Positions 36,419 to 45,450 of a stretch of DNA of 64,000 nt are shown here, piece by piece (the first letter of the stretch is position 1; each line of letters opens with the position of its first letter). The notes under the pieces were generated by a model. The model was not told where the DNA came from, made no database searches, and saw only the letters and a list, made by a program, of their open reading frames with translations. The position numbers were made by a program, and so were the translations under genes. Source of the stretch: Vreelandella malpeensis (GTDB lineage Bacteria > Pseudomonadota > Gammaproteobacteria > Pseudomonadales > Halomonadaceae); assembly GCF_020622355.1 (NCBI RefSeq), contig NZ_WHVL01000002.1, positions 248,001 to 312,000 of the forward strand. The letters run 5' to 3'.

Positions 36419-37645
36419 ATGATCGCGACTGCCCAAGCAGCGTTTCGCCCCCTTCTACGACTGGGTCTCATCTCTCAAATCATCATCGGTATCGTGGTCG
36501 GGGCATTGCTGGCGCTGTTCGCGCCCGGTGCTGCCCTGAAGCTTGCGCTGCTGGGGCAACTGTTCATCGCGGCACTCCAGGCGGTGGCGCCGATCCTGGT
36601 CTTCGTGCTGGTGATGGCGGCGATCGCCGCCCACCGCCAGGGTCGCCCCACCCAGATCCGCTCGGTGCTGGGGCTCTACGTTGCCGGCACGCTGATCGCC
36701 GCGCTGATTGCGGTGGCCGCGAGCTTTCTGATGCCCACCGAGATCGCACTCGATGCGCCCCAGGCGGACGGCAACCCGCCCGGCGATATCCTGAGCGTGC
36801 TGCGCGATTTGCTGCTCAATGCCGTGGCCAACCCGGTCAGCGCCTTGATGGACGCCAACTTCATCGCCATTCTGGCCTGGGCGGTGGGGCTCGGCCTGGC
36901 GCTTCGCTCATCGAGCGATACCACGCGCACAGCGCTTTCTGACCTGGCTTCGGCGGTCACCCGGCTGGTGACGCTGGTGATTCGCCTGGCGCCCTTGGGC
37001 ATCCTCGGCCTGGTGGCGGGCACGCTCGCGCAGTCTGGTTTCTCTGCGCTGGTCAACTATGCGCAGCTTCTGGCCATCATCGTGGGTTGCATGGTGGTGG
37101 TAGCGCTGATCACCAACCCGCTGCTGGTCTACTTCGTGACCCGCCAGAACCCCTACCCGCTGGTCTGGACCTGCCTTCGCGGCAGTGCCATTACGGCGTT
37201 TTTCACCCGCAGCTCGGCGGCCAATATTCCGGTTAACCTGGAGCTTTGCCGCAAACTCGAGCTCGATGCCGATACCTACTCGATCTCGATTCCGCTGGGC
37301 GCGACCATCAACATGTGCGGCGCGGCGATCACCATCACCGTGATCACCCTGGCAACCACTCATACGCTGGGGATTCCGGTCGATTTCCCCACGGCGCTGC
37401 TGCTGTGCATCGTCTCGGCGCTGGCCGCTTGCGGGGTTTCCGGCGTGGCCGGCGGCTCGCTGATGCTGATTCCCATGGCGGCGAGCCTGTTCGGCATCCC
37501 CACCGAGGTCGCCATGCAGGCGGTCGCCATCGGCTTCGTCATCAGCGTGGTCCAGGACGCCACCGAAACCGCGCTCAACTCCTCCACGGACGTGCTGTTC
37601 ACCGCCGCCGCTTGCCGGGCGAAGCAGGTCGCTGCCACCTCCTGA
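36419..37645 (+). CDS. sstT: Serine/threonine:Na+ symporter SstT
   Basis: A 408-residue dicarboxylate/amino acid:cation symporter-family protein in the inner membrane, close to E. coli SstT in length (414). Diagnostic segments are [31 protein letters not shown] and [13 protein letters not shown], which carry the substrate- and sodium-binding residues of the SstT branch. It imports L-serine and L-threonine with Na+. I chose ATG at 36419 (MIATAQAAF); an in-frame ATG at 36347 would add an unlikely leader. Confidence 0.93.
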   Translation: MIATAQAAFRPLLRLGLISQIIIGIVVGALLALFAPGAALKLALLGQLFIAALQAVAPILVFVLVMAAIAAHRQGRPTQIRSVLGLYVAGTLIAALIAVAASFLMPTEIALDAPQADGNPPGDILSVLRDLLLNAVANPVSALMDANFIAILAWAVGLGLALRSSSDTTRTALSDLASAVTRLVTLVIRLAPLGILGLVAGTLAQSGFSALVNYAQLLAIIVGCMVVVALITNPLLVYFVTRQNPYPLVWTCLRGSAITAFFTRSSAANIPVNLELCRKLELDADTYSISIPLGATINMCGAAITITVITLATTHTLGIPVDFPTALLLCIVSALAACGVSGVAGGSLMLIPMAASLFGIPTEVAMQAVAIGFVISVVQDATETALNSSTDVLFTAAACRAKQVAATS

Positions 37646-37679
37646 CCTCAAGGCGCTTACCTGACCTCAGGGCGCTTGC
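37642..37679. repeat. Two tandem copies of a 19-bp repeat
   Basis: CTGACCTCAAGGCGCTTAC at 37642-37660 is followed directly by a copy at 37661-37679 with two changes. A third, more degraded unit (CTGATCTCGAACG) may start at 37680. The first copy includes the sstT stop codon. Confidence 0.65.
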
Positions 37680-37704
37680 CTGATCTCGAACGATACTTGA
37701 CGCT

Positions 37705-37746
37705 TGATCGTTCCTTATATAGAACGTTCTATATAAGGAACGATCA
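37705..37746. promoter_or_regulatory. 42-bp perfect palindrome, probable operator of the XRE-azlCD operon
   Basis: The half-site GATCGTTCCTTATATAGAAC (37706-37725) is followed directly by its exact reverse complement, and one more base pair extends the symmetry on each side. It is AT-rich at the centre, follows a TTGACG hexamer at 37697-37702, and ends 10 bases before the start codon of the XRE regulator. Perfect symmetry without a loop fits a dimer-binding operator better than a terminator. Confidence 0.6.
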
Positions 37747-37756
37747 GGACCGTTCA

Positions 37757-38290
37757 ATGGATTCTACCTCGCTGGCCACCCTTGGCCGCCATCTCCAAAC
37801 GCTACGCCAGGACCGGGCGCTGTCGCTGTCGCAGCTGGCCTGCGCGGCGGGCATCGCCAAGTCCAACCTGTCGCGCCTGGAACAGGGTAGCGGCAACCCG
37901 ACGCTGGACACCCTGTGGCGCCTGGCCGTGCAGCTGCACGTGCCCTTCGGCACGCTGGTGGCACCGGTCAGCGTCCTGCTGGGCGAGGAGGATGGCGTTC
38001 AGGTGCGGCTCATCGACCAGGGCCAGGACTCGCCCCAGGTGGATGTCTACTGGATGCGGTGTGACGCCCATACCGAGCGGCGCGCCGAAGCGCACACCCC
38101 CGGCGCGCGCGAGAGGCTCACGCTGGTCAGCGGGACGCTGGAGGCGGGGCCCGAGGGCGAGACACGCTGGCTCTCGCCCGGCCAGAGTCTCACCTTCGCG
38201 GCGGATACACCGCACCTCTACCGCACGGCGGAACTCACCGCCACCCTGATTCTGACCATCACCTACGACCCGGAAGAGAGCGTCCCATGA
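37757..38290 (+). CDS. XRE family regulator with C-terminal cupin domain
   Basis: A 177-residue regulator: an N-terminal helix-turn-helix (residues ~8-65, LSLSQLACAAGIAKSNLSRLE) and a C-terminal cupin sensor domain (residues ~95-175, GARERLTLVSGTLEAGPEG, then SPGQSLTFAADTPHLY). The cupin part usually binds a small ligand. It is the first gene of an overlapping operon with azlC and azlD, so it most likely controls branched-chain amino acid export and its own expression through the palindrome just upstream. AGGA lies before the ATG at 37757. Confidence 0.9.
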   Translation: MDSTSLATLGRHLQTLRQDRALSLSQLACAAGIAKSNLSRLEQGSGNPTLDTLWRLAVQLHVPFGTLVAPVSVLLGEEDGVQVRLIDQGQDSPQVDVYWMRCDAHTERRAEAHTPGARERLTLVSGTLEAGPEGETRWLSPGQSLTFAADTPHLYRTAELTATLILTITYDPEESVP

Positions 38291-39000
38291 GCCACCGCCA
38301 CGCCCGCATCAACGCCGCCCTTCGAGGCGCGCGCGACGGCATCCCGCTGCTCGGCGGCTACGTGCCCGTTTCGCTGTCGTTTGGCCTGGTGGCCACCCAG
38401 GCGGGATTCTCGCCCTGGGAGGCGGCGGTGATCTCGACGCTGATCTACGCTGGCGCCTCGCAGTTTCTGTTCGTCGGCATGGTCGCCGCCGGCGCGCCGC
38501 TGTGGCTCGTGGTGGCACTGACGCTTCTGATCAACGTGCGTCACGTGGTCTACGGCCCCAATCTGGCGACGCTGCTGCCAAGAAGCCGCCACTGGCCCTG
38601 GCTGATGCACGGGCTGACCGACCAGGTCTTCGCGCTGGCGTTGACCCGGCTACCCGTGGTGGACGAGCGCGAACGGTTCGGCTGGTTTCTGGGGGCGGCG
38701 CTGATGGCCTGGGCGGTGTGGATCATAGGCACCGTGGTCGGCGCAGTGGCGGGCGAAGCGGTCACCGCCTACTGGCCGCTTCTGGGCGATATCATGCCCT
38801 TCGCCCTGCCGGCGCTGTTTCTGACCATGACCGCGCCGCGCTTCACCGACCGGCGCTGGTCTGCGGCGCTCACCGTCACGGTGCTGGCGGCGATGGCGCT
38901 GAGCCTCTCGGGCGCTACCAACGTCGCCATTCCGTTGGCGGCGGCCTGCGGGGCGCTGTGCTTCTACACGCTGCGCTTTCCCGCCGGGAGGTGTGCATGA
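38287..39000 (+). CDS. azlC: AzlC family branched-chain amino acid exporter, large subunit
   Basis: A 237-residue inner-membrane protein with about seven segments. The region GIPLLGGYVPVSLSFGLVA and the conserved GASQFLFVG motif identify AzlC. With AzlD it exports branched-chain amino acids or analogues and in other bacteria gives azaleucine resistance. Its start overlaps the XRE regulator stop as ATGA, and its stop overlaps azlD in the same way. Confidence 0.92.
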   Translation: MSHRHARINAALRGARDGIPLLGGYVPVSLSFGLVATQAGFSPWEAAVISTLIYAGASQFLFVGMVAAGAPLWLVVALTLLINVRHVVYGPNLATLLPRSRHWPWLMHGLTDQVFALALTRLPVVDERERFGWFLGAALMAWAVWIIGTVVGAVAGEAVTAYWPLLGDIMPFALPALFLTMTAPRFTDRRWSAALTVTVLAAMALSLSGATNVAIPLAAACGALCFYTLRFPAGRCA

Positions 39001-39341
39001 GCACGTCGCTGTGGTTGGCCGTGATCGCCTCGGCGCTGGGCACGCTGTTGATGCGCGTGGTGCCGTTTCTGTGGATGCAGCGCCGGCTCAGCGCCCGCGA
39101 GGGGCCGAACGCGCTGCCCGGCTGGCTGGCGGTACTGGGGCCCTTGATGATCGCCGCAGTGCTGGGGGTAGCGATCGTGCCGGTCAACCCGAGCGCACTT
39201 TCCTGGCTGGCCACTGCGCTGGGGCTCACCGCGACCCTGCTGCTATGGCGGCGAACGCGTTCGCTGGGCTGGCCAGTGGCCGCCGGGGTGAGCGTGTTCG
39301 GCGCGATCATGCTGCTGTCGCAGGTGGTGATAACCGGCTGA
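38997..39341 (+). CDS. azlD: AzlD family branched-chain amino acid exporter, small subunit
   Basis: A 114-residue protein with about four membrane segments, starting MSTSLWLAVIASALGTLLMR and containing the family pattern RVVPFLW. It is the small partner of AzlC. The start ATG at 38997 overlaps the azlC stop; the longer open frame to 38502 lies inside azlC and is rejected. Confidence 0.9.
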   Translation: MSTSLWLAVIASALGTLLMRVVPFLWMQRRLSAREGPNALPGWLAVLGPLMIAAVLGVAIVPVNPSALSWLATALGLTATLLLWRRTRSLGWPVAAGVSVFGAIMLLSQVVITG

Positions 39342-39356
39342 ACAGTGCCACGCATG

Positions 39357-39384
39357 AAAAACCCGCTCTCTTGCGAGAGCGGGT
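39357..39384 (-). terminator. Terminator of the minus-strand dehydrogenase operon
   Basis: ACCCGCTCTC at 39361-39370 and GAGAGCGGGT at 39375-39384 form a perfect 10-bp stem. On the minus strand it is followed by five T residues. It lies 27 bases past the cytochrome stop codon. Confidence 0.85.
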
Positions 39385-39410
39385 GATGTCACGTCACGGC
39401 AAGCTGACGT

Positions 39411-40799
39411 CTAGCGCGTGCGACGTCGCCGACGACGCGAGAGCCACACGCCGAGCAGCACAACGACCACGATCCCTGCGACGCCCATGCCCACCCGCGC
39501 CAGCATGAGCAGCGACGAGGGCGCCCCGCCGGCACGAAGCTCGGCGACCCGCGCCGTGTCGATGCGCACATCGCTTTGGCCGAACTCGCTCATCAGGTGG
39601 TTGGTGACGTCCGCGATCTGCTGGTCTCCGAGCTCGTCGGCGAAGCCGAGCATGCCCTGGCGGTGCTCGGGCCAGACGCCTTCGAGAATCGCCATGGCGA
39701 CGTTGTCGGCGTTGGGCTTGTCGAGCACCGGGTGACCGGCCAGCGCCGGCAGGCCGTTGAGCCCCTGCCCGCCGGGGGCGTGGCAGGCGGCGCACTGATC
39801 GCGATAGACGCGCTCGCCGGGCGTGATGTCGTCAAGCGCGGCCGGGGTGTCGTCGTCGATCAGTTGGCCGATGTTCGTCTGCGCGTCGCGCTCGGCAGAG
39901 GCCGGCTCCGCCGGCGCTTCGCTTTCGGCCTCGGGCAGCAGGTAGACCGCGATCGCCTCGATGTCCTCTTCGGGCATGCGCGAGAAGCTCAAGTCGATCG
40001 CCTCGAGCATCGGGCCGGCAGCGGTGGCACCGTTGCCTGAGTGGCCGGTGCGCAGGTAGTCGACCAGTTCGCGCCGGCTCCAGCCGCCGATGCCGGTTTC
40101 CGGGTCGTCGGTGATGTCCGGGGCGTACCAGGTGCCCAGCGAGCCACCGGCCAGCGCCTGGCTCGATTTCTCCGCCATCAGAGCGTTGCGCGGCGTGTGG
40201 CAGGTACCGCAATGGGTCGCGCCCTGGACCAGATAAGCCCCGCGGTTCCACTGCTCGGAGCGCTCCGGGTCGGGCTCGAAGGGGTCGCTGTCGAGAAACA
40301 GCAAATTCCAGGCCTTCATCGAGAAGCGCAGGTTGAACGGGAACGGCAGCTCGGTTTCCGGCGGCGCCTCGCTTGCGGGCTCGACGCCGTGCATGAAGTA
40401 GGCGTAGAGCGCTTCGATGTCCTCGTCGGTCATCTTGGCGTAGGCGGTGTAGGGCATCGCCGGGTAGAGCTGGCGGCCGTCGGCGCGCACGCCCCGGCGC
40501 AGCGCATCCGAGAACTGCTCGAGGGAGTAGTCGCCGATGCCTGCGTCAGTCGAGGGCGTGATGTTGGTGGAGTAGATCGTGCCCAGCGGGCTCTTGATCG
40601 GATGGCCGCCGCTGTAGGCGGGGCGGCCCGGCTCCGAGTGGCAGGCCGCGCAGTCGCCGGCGATGGAGACCGCTTCACCGCGCTGGATGAGCTCGCGGCT
40701 CGGCGTGTCGGCCTGGGCGAGTGCGGCGCCGGCGATCCACGGGGCCAGCGTCAGTACAAGCGCCTTGTACCACGGATTCTCGTAGAGCGGCTTAACCAT
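39411..40799 (-). CDS. Tri-haem cytochrome c subunit of membrane dehydrogenase complex A
   Basis: A 462-residue periplasmic cytochrome with an N-terminal signal segment, three haem-c sites (CAACH at residues 50-54, CGTCH and CAACH) and a C-terminal membrane anchor followed by an arginine-rich tail (SRRRRRRTR). This is the layout of the cytochrome subunits of gluconate, sorbitol, fructose and FAD-glucose dehydrogenases, which take electrons from the GMC subunit and pass them to ubiquinone. It is the last gene of the operon; its ATG overlaps the catalytic-subunit stop by eight bases. It is a paralogue of the cytochrome at 45447-46886. Confidence 0.9.
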   Translation of the reverse strand: MVKPLYENPWYKALVLTLAPWIAGAALAQADTPSRELIQRGEAVSIAGDCAACHSEPGRPAYSGGHPIKSPLGTIYSTNITPSTDAGIGDYSLEQFSDALRRGVRADGRQLYPAMPYTAYAKMTDEDIEALYAYFMHGVEPASEAPPETELPFPFNLRFSMKAWNLLFLDSDPFEPDPERSEQWNRGAYLVQGATHCGTCHTPRNALMAEKSSQALAGGSLGTWYAPDITDDPETGIGGWSRRELVDYLRTGHSGNGATAAGPMLEAIDLSFSRMPEEDIEAIAVYLLPEAESEAPAEPASAERDAQTNIGQLIDDDTPAALDDITPGERVYRDQCAACHAPGGQGLNGLPALAGHPVLDKPNADNVAMAILEGVWPEHRQGMLGFADELGDQQIADVTNHLMSEFGQSDVRIDTARVAELRAGGAPSSLLMLARVGMGVAGIVVVVLLGVWLSRRRRRRTR

Positions 40800-42396
40800 G
40801 CTGCGTCTCCTCCAGGATGCGATCCGCGGTGCGCAGCGCCAGCGCCGCCGCGGTCAGGGTGACGTTGCAGGTGCCTACCGTGGGCATCACGCCGGTGCCG
40901 ACCATGAACAAGTTCTCGTGGTCGTGGGCGCGGCCCCACTGGTCGGTGACGCTGGTGTCCGGGTCATTGCCCATGGAGAGCGTGCCGGTGATGTGCTGGC
41001 GGTTGGAGAACGCGCCTTCCTTGCTGTGCTTGATATTGGTGGCGCCGAGCATCTCGGCGATGAGGTCGTAGTGCTCGCGGGTCACCTGGGTGCCGCGGCG
41101 CTCGTACTCGCCCACGTTCCAGTACATGCGCGGCGTGGGCAGGCCCAGGGCGTCGCGCTGGTCGCTCAGGGTGACGCGGTTGTCCGGGTCCGGCAGCTGC
41201 TCCATGGCGTTCTTGAGCGCCAGGCGCCGGGCGGCGCGGTAGCGCACCTGCTCATCGAGCGCGCGGCCGTGGTAGCCCTCTGCCAGAAGCTCCTTGGTGA
41301 CCGACTCGACCTTGGAGCCATTGGAGATGTCGAGGCGAAACGGTGCGTACTCGGCTCTGAAATCGCCGTCGCGGAAGTCGCCGATCGAGCACGGGCTGAC
41401 CGGGCCGCGGCCGGGCCAGACCGGCTCGTCGACATCGAAGCTCACGCTGATCGCCGGGTGGTCGCACAGGTTGCGCCCGACGTTGTCGCGGGCGTTGGCG
41501 ATGCCGCCTGCGAAGGTGTCGCTGGTCGACATCAGCAGAAGCTTGGGCGTCTCGATGGCGTTGGCGGCGAGTACCACGGTCTGGGCGGTCACCTTGTGGC
41601 TGGTCTTGTCCCAATCGTAGTAGTGCACCGCGCTGATGCGGCCCTGGCTATCGTGCTCGAGACGGTAGACCACCGCTTCGGTGACGATCTCGACGCCTTC
41701 GGCCTCGGCTTCCTGGGCGGCGAGCCCACCGTGGTACTGGGCGTCGATCGGGCAGATCGGCATGCAGTTGTTGTTGCCGCAGCACGCCGGACGGCCGCCG
41801 TAGCTTCGGCTGTTGCGCGCGGTGGAGTCGTCGATGACACGATACTCGGGCGCCAGCCGCTCGGTGACCCGTTGCTGCAGGTAGGAAGCCGGCACCCGCT
41901 CCATGGGGAAGGGCCTGGAGCGCGGCGAACCGTTGTCCGGCTCGCCGCCGACGCCGGTGATCACCTCTACCTGGTAATAGTACTCCTCCAGGTCGTCGTA
42001 GCCGATCGGCCAGTCGACGCCGACGCCGTAAAGGCTGTGGGTGCGAAAATCATTGGGCACGTAGCGCCACATCTGCGCCGCCCAGTGCCAGGAGGTGCCG
42101 CCCAGCATGCGGATGTACTGCGCCTGGTAGGCGTGGGGGCCGGCCTGCTCCAGGTAGTCGTTGGGCGCCGGCGAAAAGCGCGGATGCGGCGCCATCTCGG
42201 AGTAGGGGTACGGCGCCATGTAGTCGGACTTGAACGCCGACTCGCGGTAGTTCTGGACCAGCTCGCCGCGGCCCTTGCGCGGGCCGGACTCCAGCAGTAG
42301 CACGGAGCGCCCGGCGCGCGCCAGGCGGGTAGCGAGCAGGGACCCGCAGATGCCTGCACCGACCACGACGACGTCGACGACTTGTTCGTTACTCAT
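40792..42396 (-). CDS. GMC catalytic subunit of membrane dehydrogenase complex A (FAD, Fe-S)
   Basis: A 534-residue FAD enzyme of the gluconate/fructose/FAD-glucose dehydrogenase branch. The FAD-binding start is VVVVGAGICGS. The cysteine cluster in RPACCGNNNCMPICP corresponds to the cysteines that hold a 3Fe-4S cluster in Burkholderia FAD-glucose dehydrogenase. The catalytic histidine is in NRQHITGTLSMG and the asparagine in GTCNVTLTA. It has no signal peptide of its own and should be exported with its Tat-signal small subunit. The sugar, polyol or alcohol substrate is not known. ATG at 42396 preferred over 42417. Confidence 0.9.
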   Translation of the reverse strand: MSNEQVVDVVVVGAGICGSLLATRLARAGRSVLLLESGPRKGRGELVQNYRESAFKSDYMAPYPYSEMAPHPRFSPAPNDYLEQAGPHAYQAQYIRMLGGTSWHWAAQMWRYVPNDFRTHSLYGVGVDWPIGYDDLEEYYYQVEVITGVGGEPDNGSPRSRPFPMERVPASYLQQRVTERLAPEYRVIDDSTARNSRSYGGRPACCGNNNCMPICPIDAQYHGGLAAQEAEAEGVEIVTEAVVYRLEHDSQGRISAVHYYDWDKTSHKVTAQTVVLAANAIETPKLLLMSTSDTFAGGIANARDNVGRNLCDHPAISVSFDVDEPVWPGRGPVSPCSIGDFRDGDFRAEYAPFRLDISNGSKVESVTKELLAEGYHGRALDEQVRYRAARRLALKNAMEQLPDPDNRVTLSDQRDALGLPTPRMYWNVGEYERRGTQVTREHYDLIAEMLGATNIKHSKEGAFSNRQHITGTLSMGNDPDTSVTDQWGRAHDHENLFMVGTGVMPTVGTCNVTLTAAALALRTADRILEETQHG

Positions 42397-42473
42397 GGGG
42401 ATATCTCGTTGTTTCAAAGCGACGGTCTTGGCGGCCAGGTGAGCATGGCCGCGTAGTCATGGTCGAAAGCTAT

Positions 42474-42977
42474 TCAAGGCGCATGGCGCCAACTGCCGCA
42501 GGGGCCGTAGGAGAAGCTCGGGGGCACCAGTTTGTCGGCGACGAGCCGGTTGGCGAGGGCGTTGAGGTAGGTGACGTAGATCGCCTGCTCGCCGCTGCCC
42601 ACCACGCCGGTGTACCAGCCGCCGAGCACTTGGCGCGCCGTCGTTTCCTGGTCGGTGAAGTCGTCGCCGAAGGCCAGCGGCGAGCGCTCCAGAAGCGCCG
42701 GGCGCTGGTCGAACAGCGCCTTGAGACGCGCGAGCCGCTCACCGAAGCCCTCCAGGGCGAGCGTGGAAGCCAGCACCAGGGCGCCGGCCAGGTGCTCGTC
42801 GAGCTCGTCGCGCTGGGTAAGCTTTCTCGAGATCTCCAGGAAGTCGCTCAGCTCGTCGGCGGGTGCGCCAACGGGTTCTGCCCAGGCCTCGGGCAGCGTG
42901 AGCCAGCGCCCGGCCACGCCGGTAAGCGCAAAGCCGCCGGCCAACTGAATGACGCGGCGGCGAGAGAGTGTTGCCAT
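42474..42977 (-). CDS. Tat-exported small (gamma) subunit of dehydrogenase complex A
   Basis: A 167-residue protein with a Tat signal (SRRRVIQLAGGFALTG). It belongs to the gluconate 2-dehydrogenase subunit 3/hitch-hiker family, which chaperones the cofactor-loaded catalytic subunit through the Tat pathway. The order small, catalytic, cytochrome equals that of Burkholderia FAD-glucose dehydrogenase. AAGGAACGAAAC precedes the ATG at 42977. An in-frame extension to 43046 lacks support. Confidence 0.87.
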   Translation of the reverse strand: MATLSRRRVIQLAGGFALTGVAGRWLTLPEAWAEPVGAPADELSDFLEISRKLTQRDELDEHLAGALVLASTLALEGFGERLARLKALFDQRPALLERSPLAFGDDFTDQETTARQVLGGWYTGVVGSGEQAIYVTYLNALANRLVADKLVPPSFSYGPCGSWRHAP

Positions 42978-43063
42978 GTTTCGTTCCTTGCCTTCCCGGC
43001 AGCAAAGGGCCGCGTGGCGGCAGGGCAGCGTATCGTTTTCAGACACGCTATCGATCCGTGCTG

Positions 43064-43069
43064 ATTATA
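43064..43069 (-). promoter_or_regulatory. Possible -10 box of dehydrogenase operon A
   Basis: On the minus strand the hexamer is TATAAT, 87 bases before the start codon. No good -35 is found at 17 bases, so an activator-dependent promoter is possible. This intergenic region of 256 bases separates the two mirror-image operons. Confidence 0.35.
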
Positions 43070-43233
43070 CCTTAGTCTAAAGACATAGCCATGACGGTGA
43101 TGTATCAGAAGTCGCTTAATATTCTGCCACCCTGGCGATACAATTAGCACGCAAACAGTCGCCGGGCCGTCACCGGACCGGGGCCACGGCTATTGATCGA
43201 TCGCCCGACTCCACATCATTCAAGGTAACTCGC

Positions 43234-43761
43234 GTGCAACACTCCTCCCCTTCTCCCGGCGTCTCTCGTCGAAAGCTCTTGCTCGGCGGCGTCAGCCTGC
43301 TTGGCTACTTCACCTTCGCAGGCCCCACGCTTGCCTGGGCACGTGAGTTTCAGGGCACCCCCTTGCACCAGCGCTTCATGGAGCTTTCCGGCCGGCTGAT
43401 CAACCACCGGCTCGACGAAGGCACGGGCCTGCGCATCGCGGCCTTCGCCGCCCAGAAGTACGCGGGGCTTGCCGGCCGGGTCGAGCGCATCATCGCCATC
43501 GCCGACGAGCGTGACGCGCAGGAAGTCGAGCAGTTCTTCGATGCCATCCCCGAAGAAGATCGCGAGCTGGCCTACTGGATCATTGCCGCCTGGTACTCCG
43601 GCGCCTCGAGCGGCGCCTCCGATGCCGAGCAGTTCACTTTCGAGCACGCACTGACCTACCAGACCACGCTGGATATCGTGCCGATCCCGACCTACGCCTT
43701 TTCCGCCCCGAACGGCTGGGCCCGGGCACCTGCTCCGCTATTGCCCGTTCCGCGCTTCTGA
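43234..43761 (+). CDS. Tat-exported small (gamma) subunit of dehydrogenase complex B
   Basis: A 175-residue paralogue of the small subunit at 42474-42977, with a Tat signal (SRRKLLLGGVSLLGYF) and the same helical mature domain (AAWYSGA near the middle matches GGWYTGV in copy A). It starts with GTG at 43234 behind AAGG. It should carry the catalytic subunit of complex B through the Tat system. First gene of the plus-strand operon. Confidence 0.85.
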   Translation: MQHSSPSPGVSRRKLLLGGVSLLGYFTFAGPTLAWAREFQGTPLHQRFMELSGRLINHRLDEGTGLRIAAFAAQKYAGLAGRVERIIAIADERDAQEVEQFFDAIPEEDRELAYWIIAAWYSGASSGASDAEQFTFEHALTYQTTLDIVPIPTYAFSAPNGWARAPAPLLPVPRF

Positions 43762-43827
43762 TCCACAAGAACGCATCCCAAAAGAATTCATTTCAAAAGA
43801 CCCCACTTTAAAAGACCCAGACTCGCC

Positions 43828-45450
43828 ATGACTCAACCTACTTCCGCCGACGTGGTGATCGTCGGTACCGGCGTCGTCGGCGTCGTCGTCGCCGAGCAGC
43901 TGCTCGATGCCGGCCACTCCGTACTGATGCTCGAGGCCGGCCCACGCGTGAGCCGCGCCGAAATCGTCGAGAACTACCGCAATCTGCCGCTGGGCCTCAA
44001 GGGCAGCGCCTCGTCGAGCTACCCGCCCAAGCCCTGGGCGCCGCACCCAATGCCCGGCGACGACTACCTGCAGCTCGAGGGCCCGGATGCCTACGCCCAG
44101 ACCTACATCCGCTACGCCGGCGGCTCGACCTGGCACTGGGCCGGCACCAGCTGGCGCCTGACGCCGGAGGACATGCGGCTGAACTCGCTCTACGGCGTGG
44201 GTCGCGACTGGGTGTTCGACTACGATACCCTCGACCCCTACTACAACATGGCGGAGCAGAAGCTCGGCATCTGCGGGCCTTCCGATCCGGCATTGCAGTG
44301 GCCGCCGCGCCCGCGCAGCGCCCCCTACCCGATGCCGCCCCTGCCCTTCTCGCCGGGCGAGGAGAAGTTCACCCGCGTGATGAAGGAGGCGCTGGGCTAC
44401 ACCAACCTGCCGGTTTCCCAGGCGCGCAACAGCGGCATGCCCTTTGATGACCGCCCGGCCTGCTGCGGCAACAACAACTGCGTGCCGGTCTGCCCCATCG
44501 GCGCCAAGTACGACGCGGCCACCGCCTTGAACCGGCTGGAGGCGAAGGGCGCGGTGATCCTTTCCAACGCCGTGGCGCACCGCATCGAGACCGGCGACGG
44601 CAACCGCATCGAGGCGGTGCATTACCTCGACCCGGAACGCCAGGAGCATCGGGTGACCGGCAAGCACTTCGTGATCGCCTGCAACGCCATCGAGACGCCG
44701 AAGCTTCTGCTGATGTCGGCGGATTCGCGCAACCCAGGCGGCATCGCCAACAGCTCCGACCAGGTGGGTCGCAACATGATGGACCACCCGCAGCTGGGCC
44801 TCACCCTGACCCTCGACGAGCCCTACTGGCTGGGCCAGGGGCCGGTGGTCAACAGCGGCATCATGGAGACCTCCCAGGGCGATTTTCGCGCCGACCACGC
44901 CGGCGCTTACTTTCGCATGAACAACTTCGCGCGCAACCGCTACGAAACCTTCAACGCACTCGCCACCGGCAAGGTGGGCCGCGCGCTGGACGAGGAGATC
45001 CGCCGTCGCGTGGCCTGCACCGTCAGCATCGTCGCCGCCCACGAGATCCTGCCGGACGCCAACAACCGGCTGACCCTCTCCGCCAAGAAGGATTGGCTGG
45101 GCCTGCCCAAGCCCCACGTCTACTACGACGTGGGCGACTACACCCGCCGCTCAGCCGAAACCTACTCGATGCCCATCGCCCGGCGCATCGCCGAGGCCAT
45201 GGGCGCGGTCGAGGTCAAGGAGCCCAGCGCCTTCGCCCAGAGCAAGCACCTGATGGGCAGCACCATCATGGGCGACGACCCGGCGACGTCGGTGGTGGAC
45301 AGCGACTGCCGCGCCTTCGACCACCCCAACCTTTTCCTGCCCGGCGGCGGCGCGATGCCGAGCACCGCCTGCGGCAACAGCACGATCACCATGGTGGCGC
45401 TGGCGTTCAAGGCCGCCGAAGCCCTGACCGATCAGGCCCGGGGAGCATGA
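43828..45450 (+). CDS. GMC catalytic subunit of membrane dehydrogenase complex B (FAD, Fe-S)
   Basis: A 540-residue paralogue of the complex A catalytic subunit. The FAD fold starts VVIVGTGVVGVVVAE; the second glycine of the usual GxGxxG is kept. The Fe-S cysteines are in RPACCGNNNCVPVCP. The C-terminal active-site histidine is in SKHLMGSTIMG and the asparagine in CGNSTITMV. The two catalytic subunits differ enough to suggest different substrates. Its stop overlaps the cytochrome start as ATGA. Confidence 0.9.
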   Translation: MTQPTSADVVIVGTGVVGVVVAEQLLDAGHSVLMLEAGPRVSRAEIVENYRNLPLGLKGSASSSYPPKPWAPHPMPGDDYLQLEGPDAYAQTYIRYAGGSTWHWAGTSWRLTPEDMRLNSLYGVGRDWVFDYDTLDPYYNMAEQKLGICGPSDPALQWPPRPRSAPYPMPPLPFSPGEEKFTRVMKEALGYTNLPVSQARNSGMPFDDRPACCGNNNCVPVCPIGAKYDAATALNRLEAKGAVILSNAVAHRIETGDGNRIEAVHYLDPERQEHRVTGKHFVIACNAIETPKLLLMSADSRNPGGIANSSDQVGRNMMDHPQLGLTLTLDEPYWLGQGPVVNSGIMETSQGDFRADHAGAYFRMNNFARNRYETFNALATGKVGRALDEEIRRRVACTVSIVAAHEILPDANNRLTLSAKKDWLGLPKPHVYYDVGDYTRRSAETYSMPIARRIAEAMGAVEVKEPSAFAQSKHLMGSTIMGDDPATSVVDSDCRAFDHPNLFLPGGGAMPSTACGNSTITMVALAFKAAEALTDQARGA

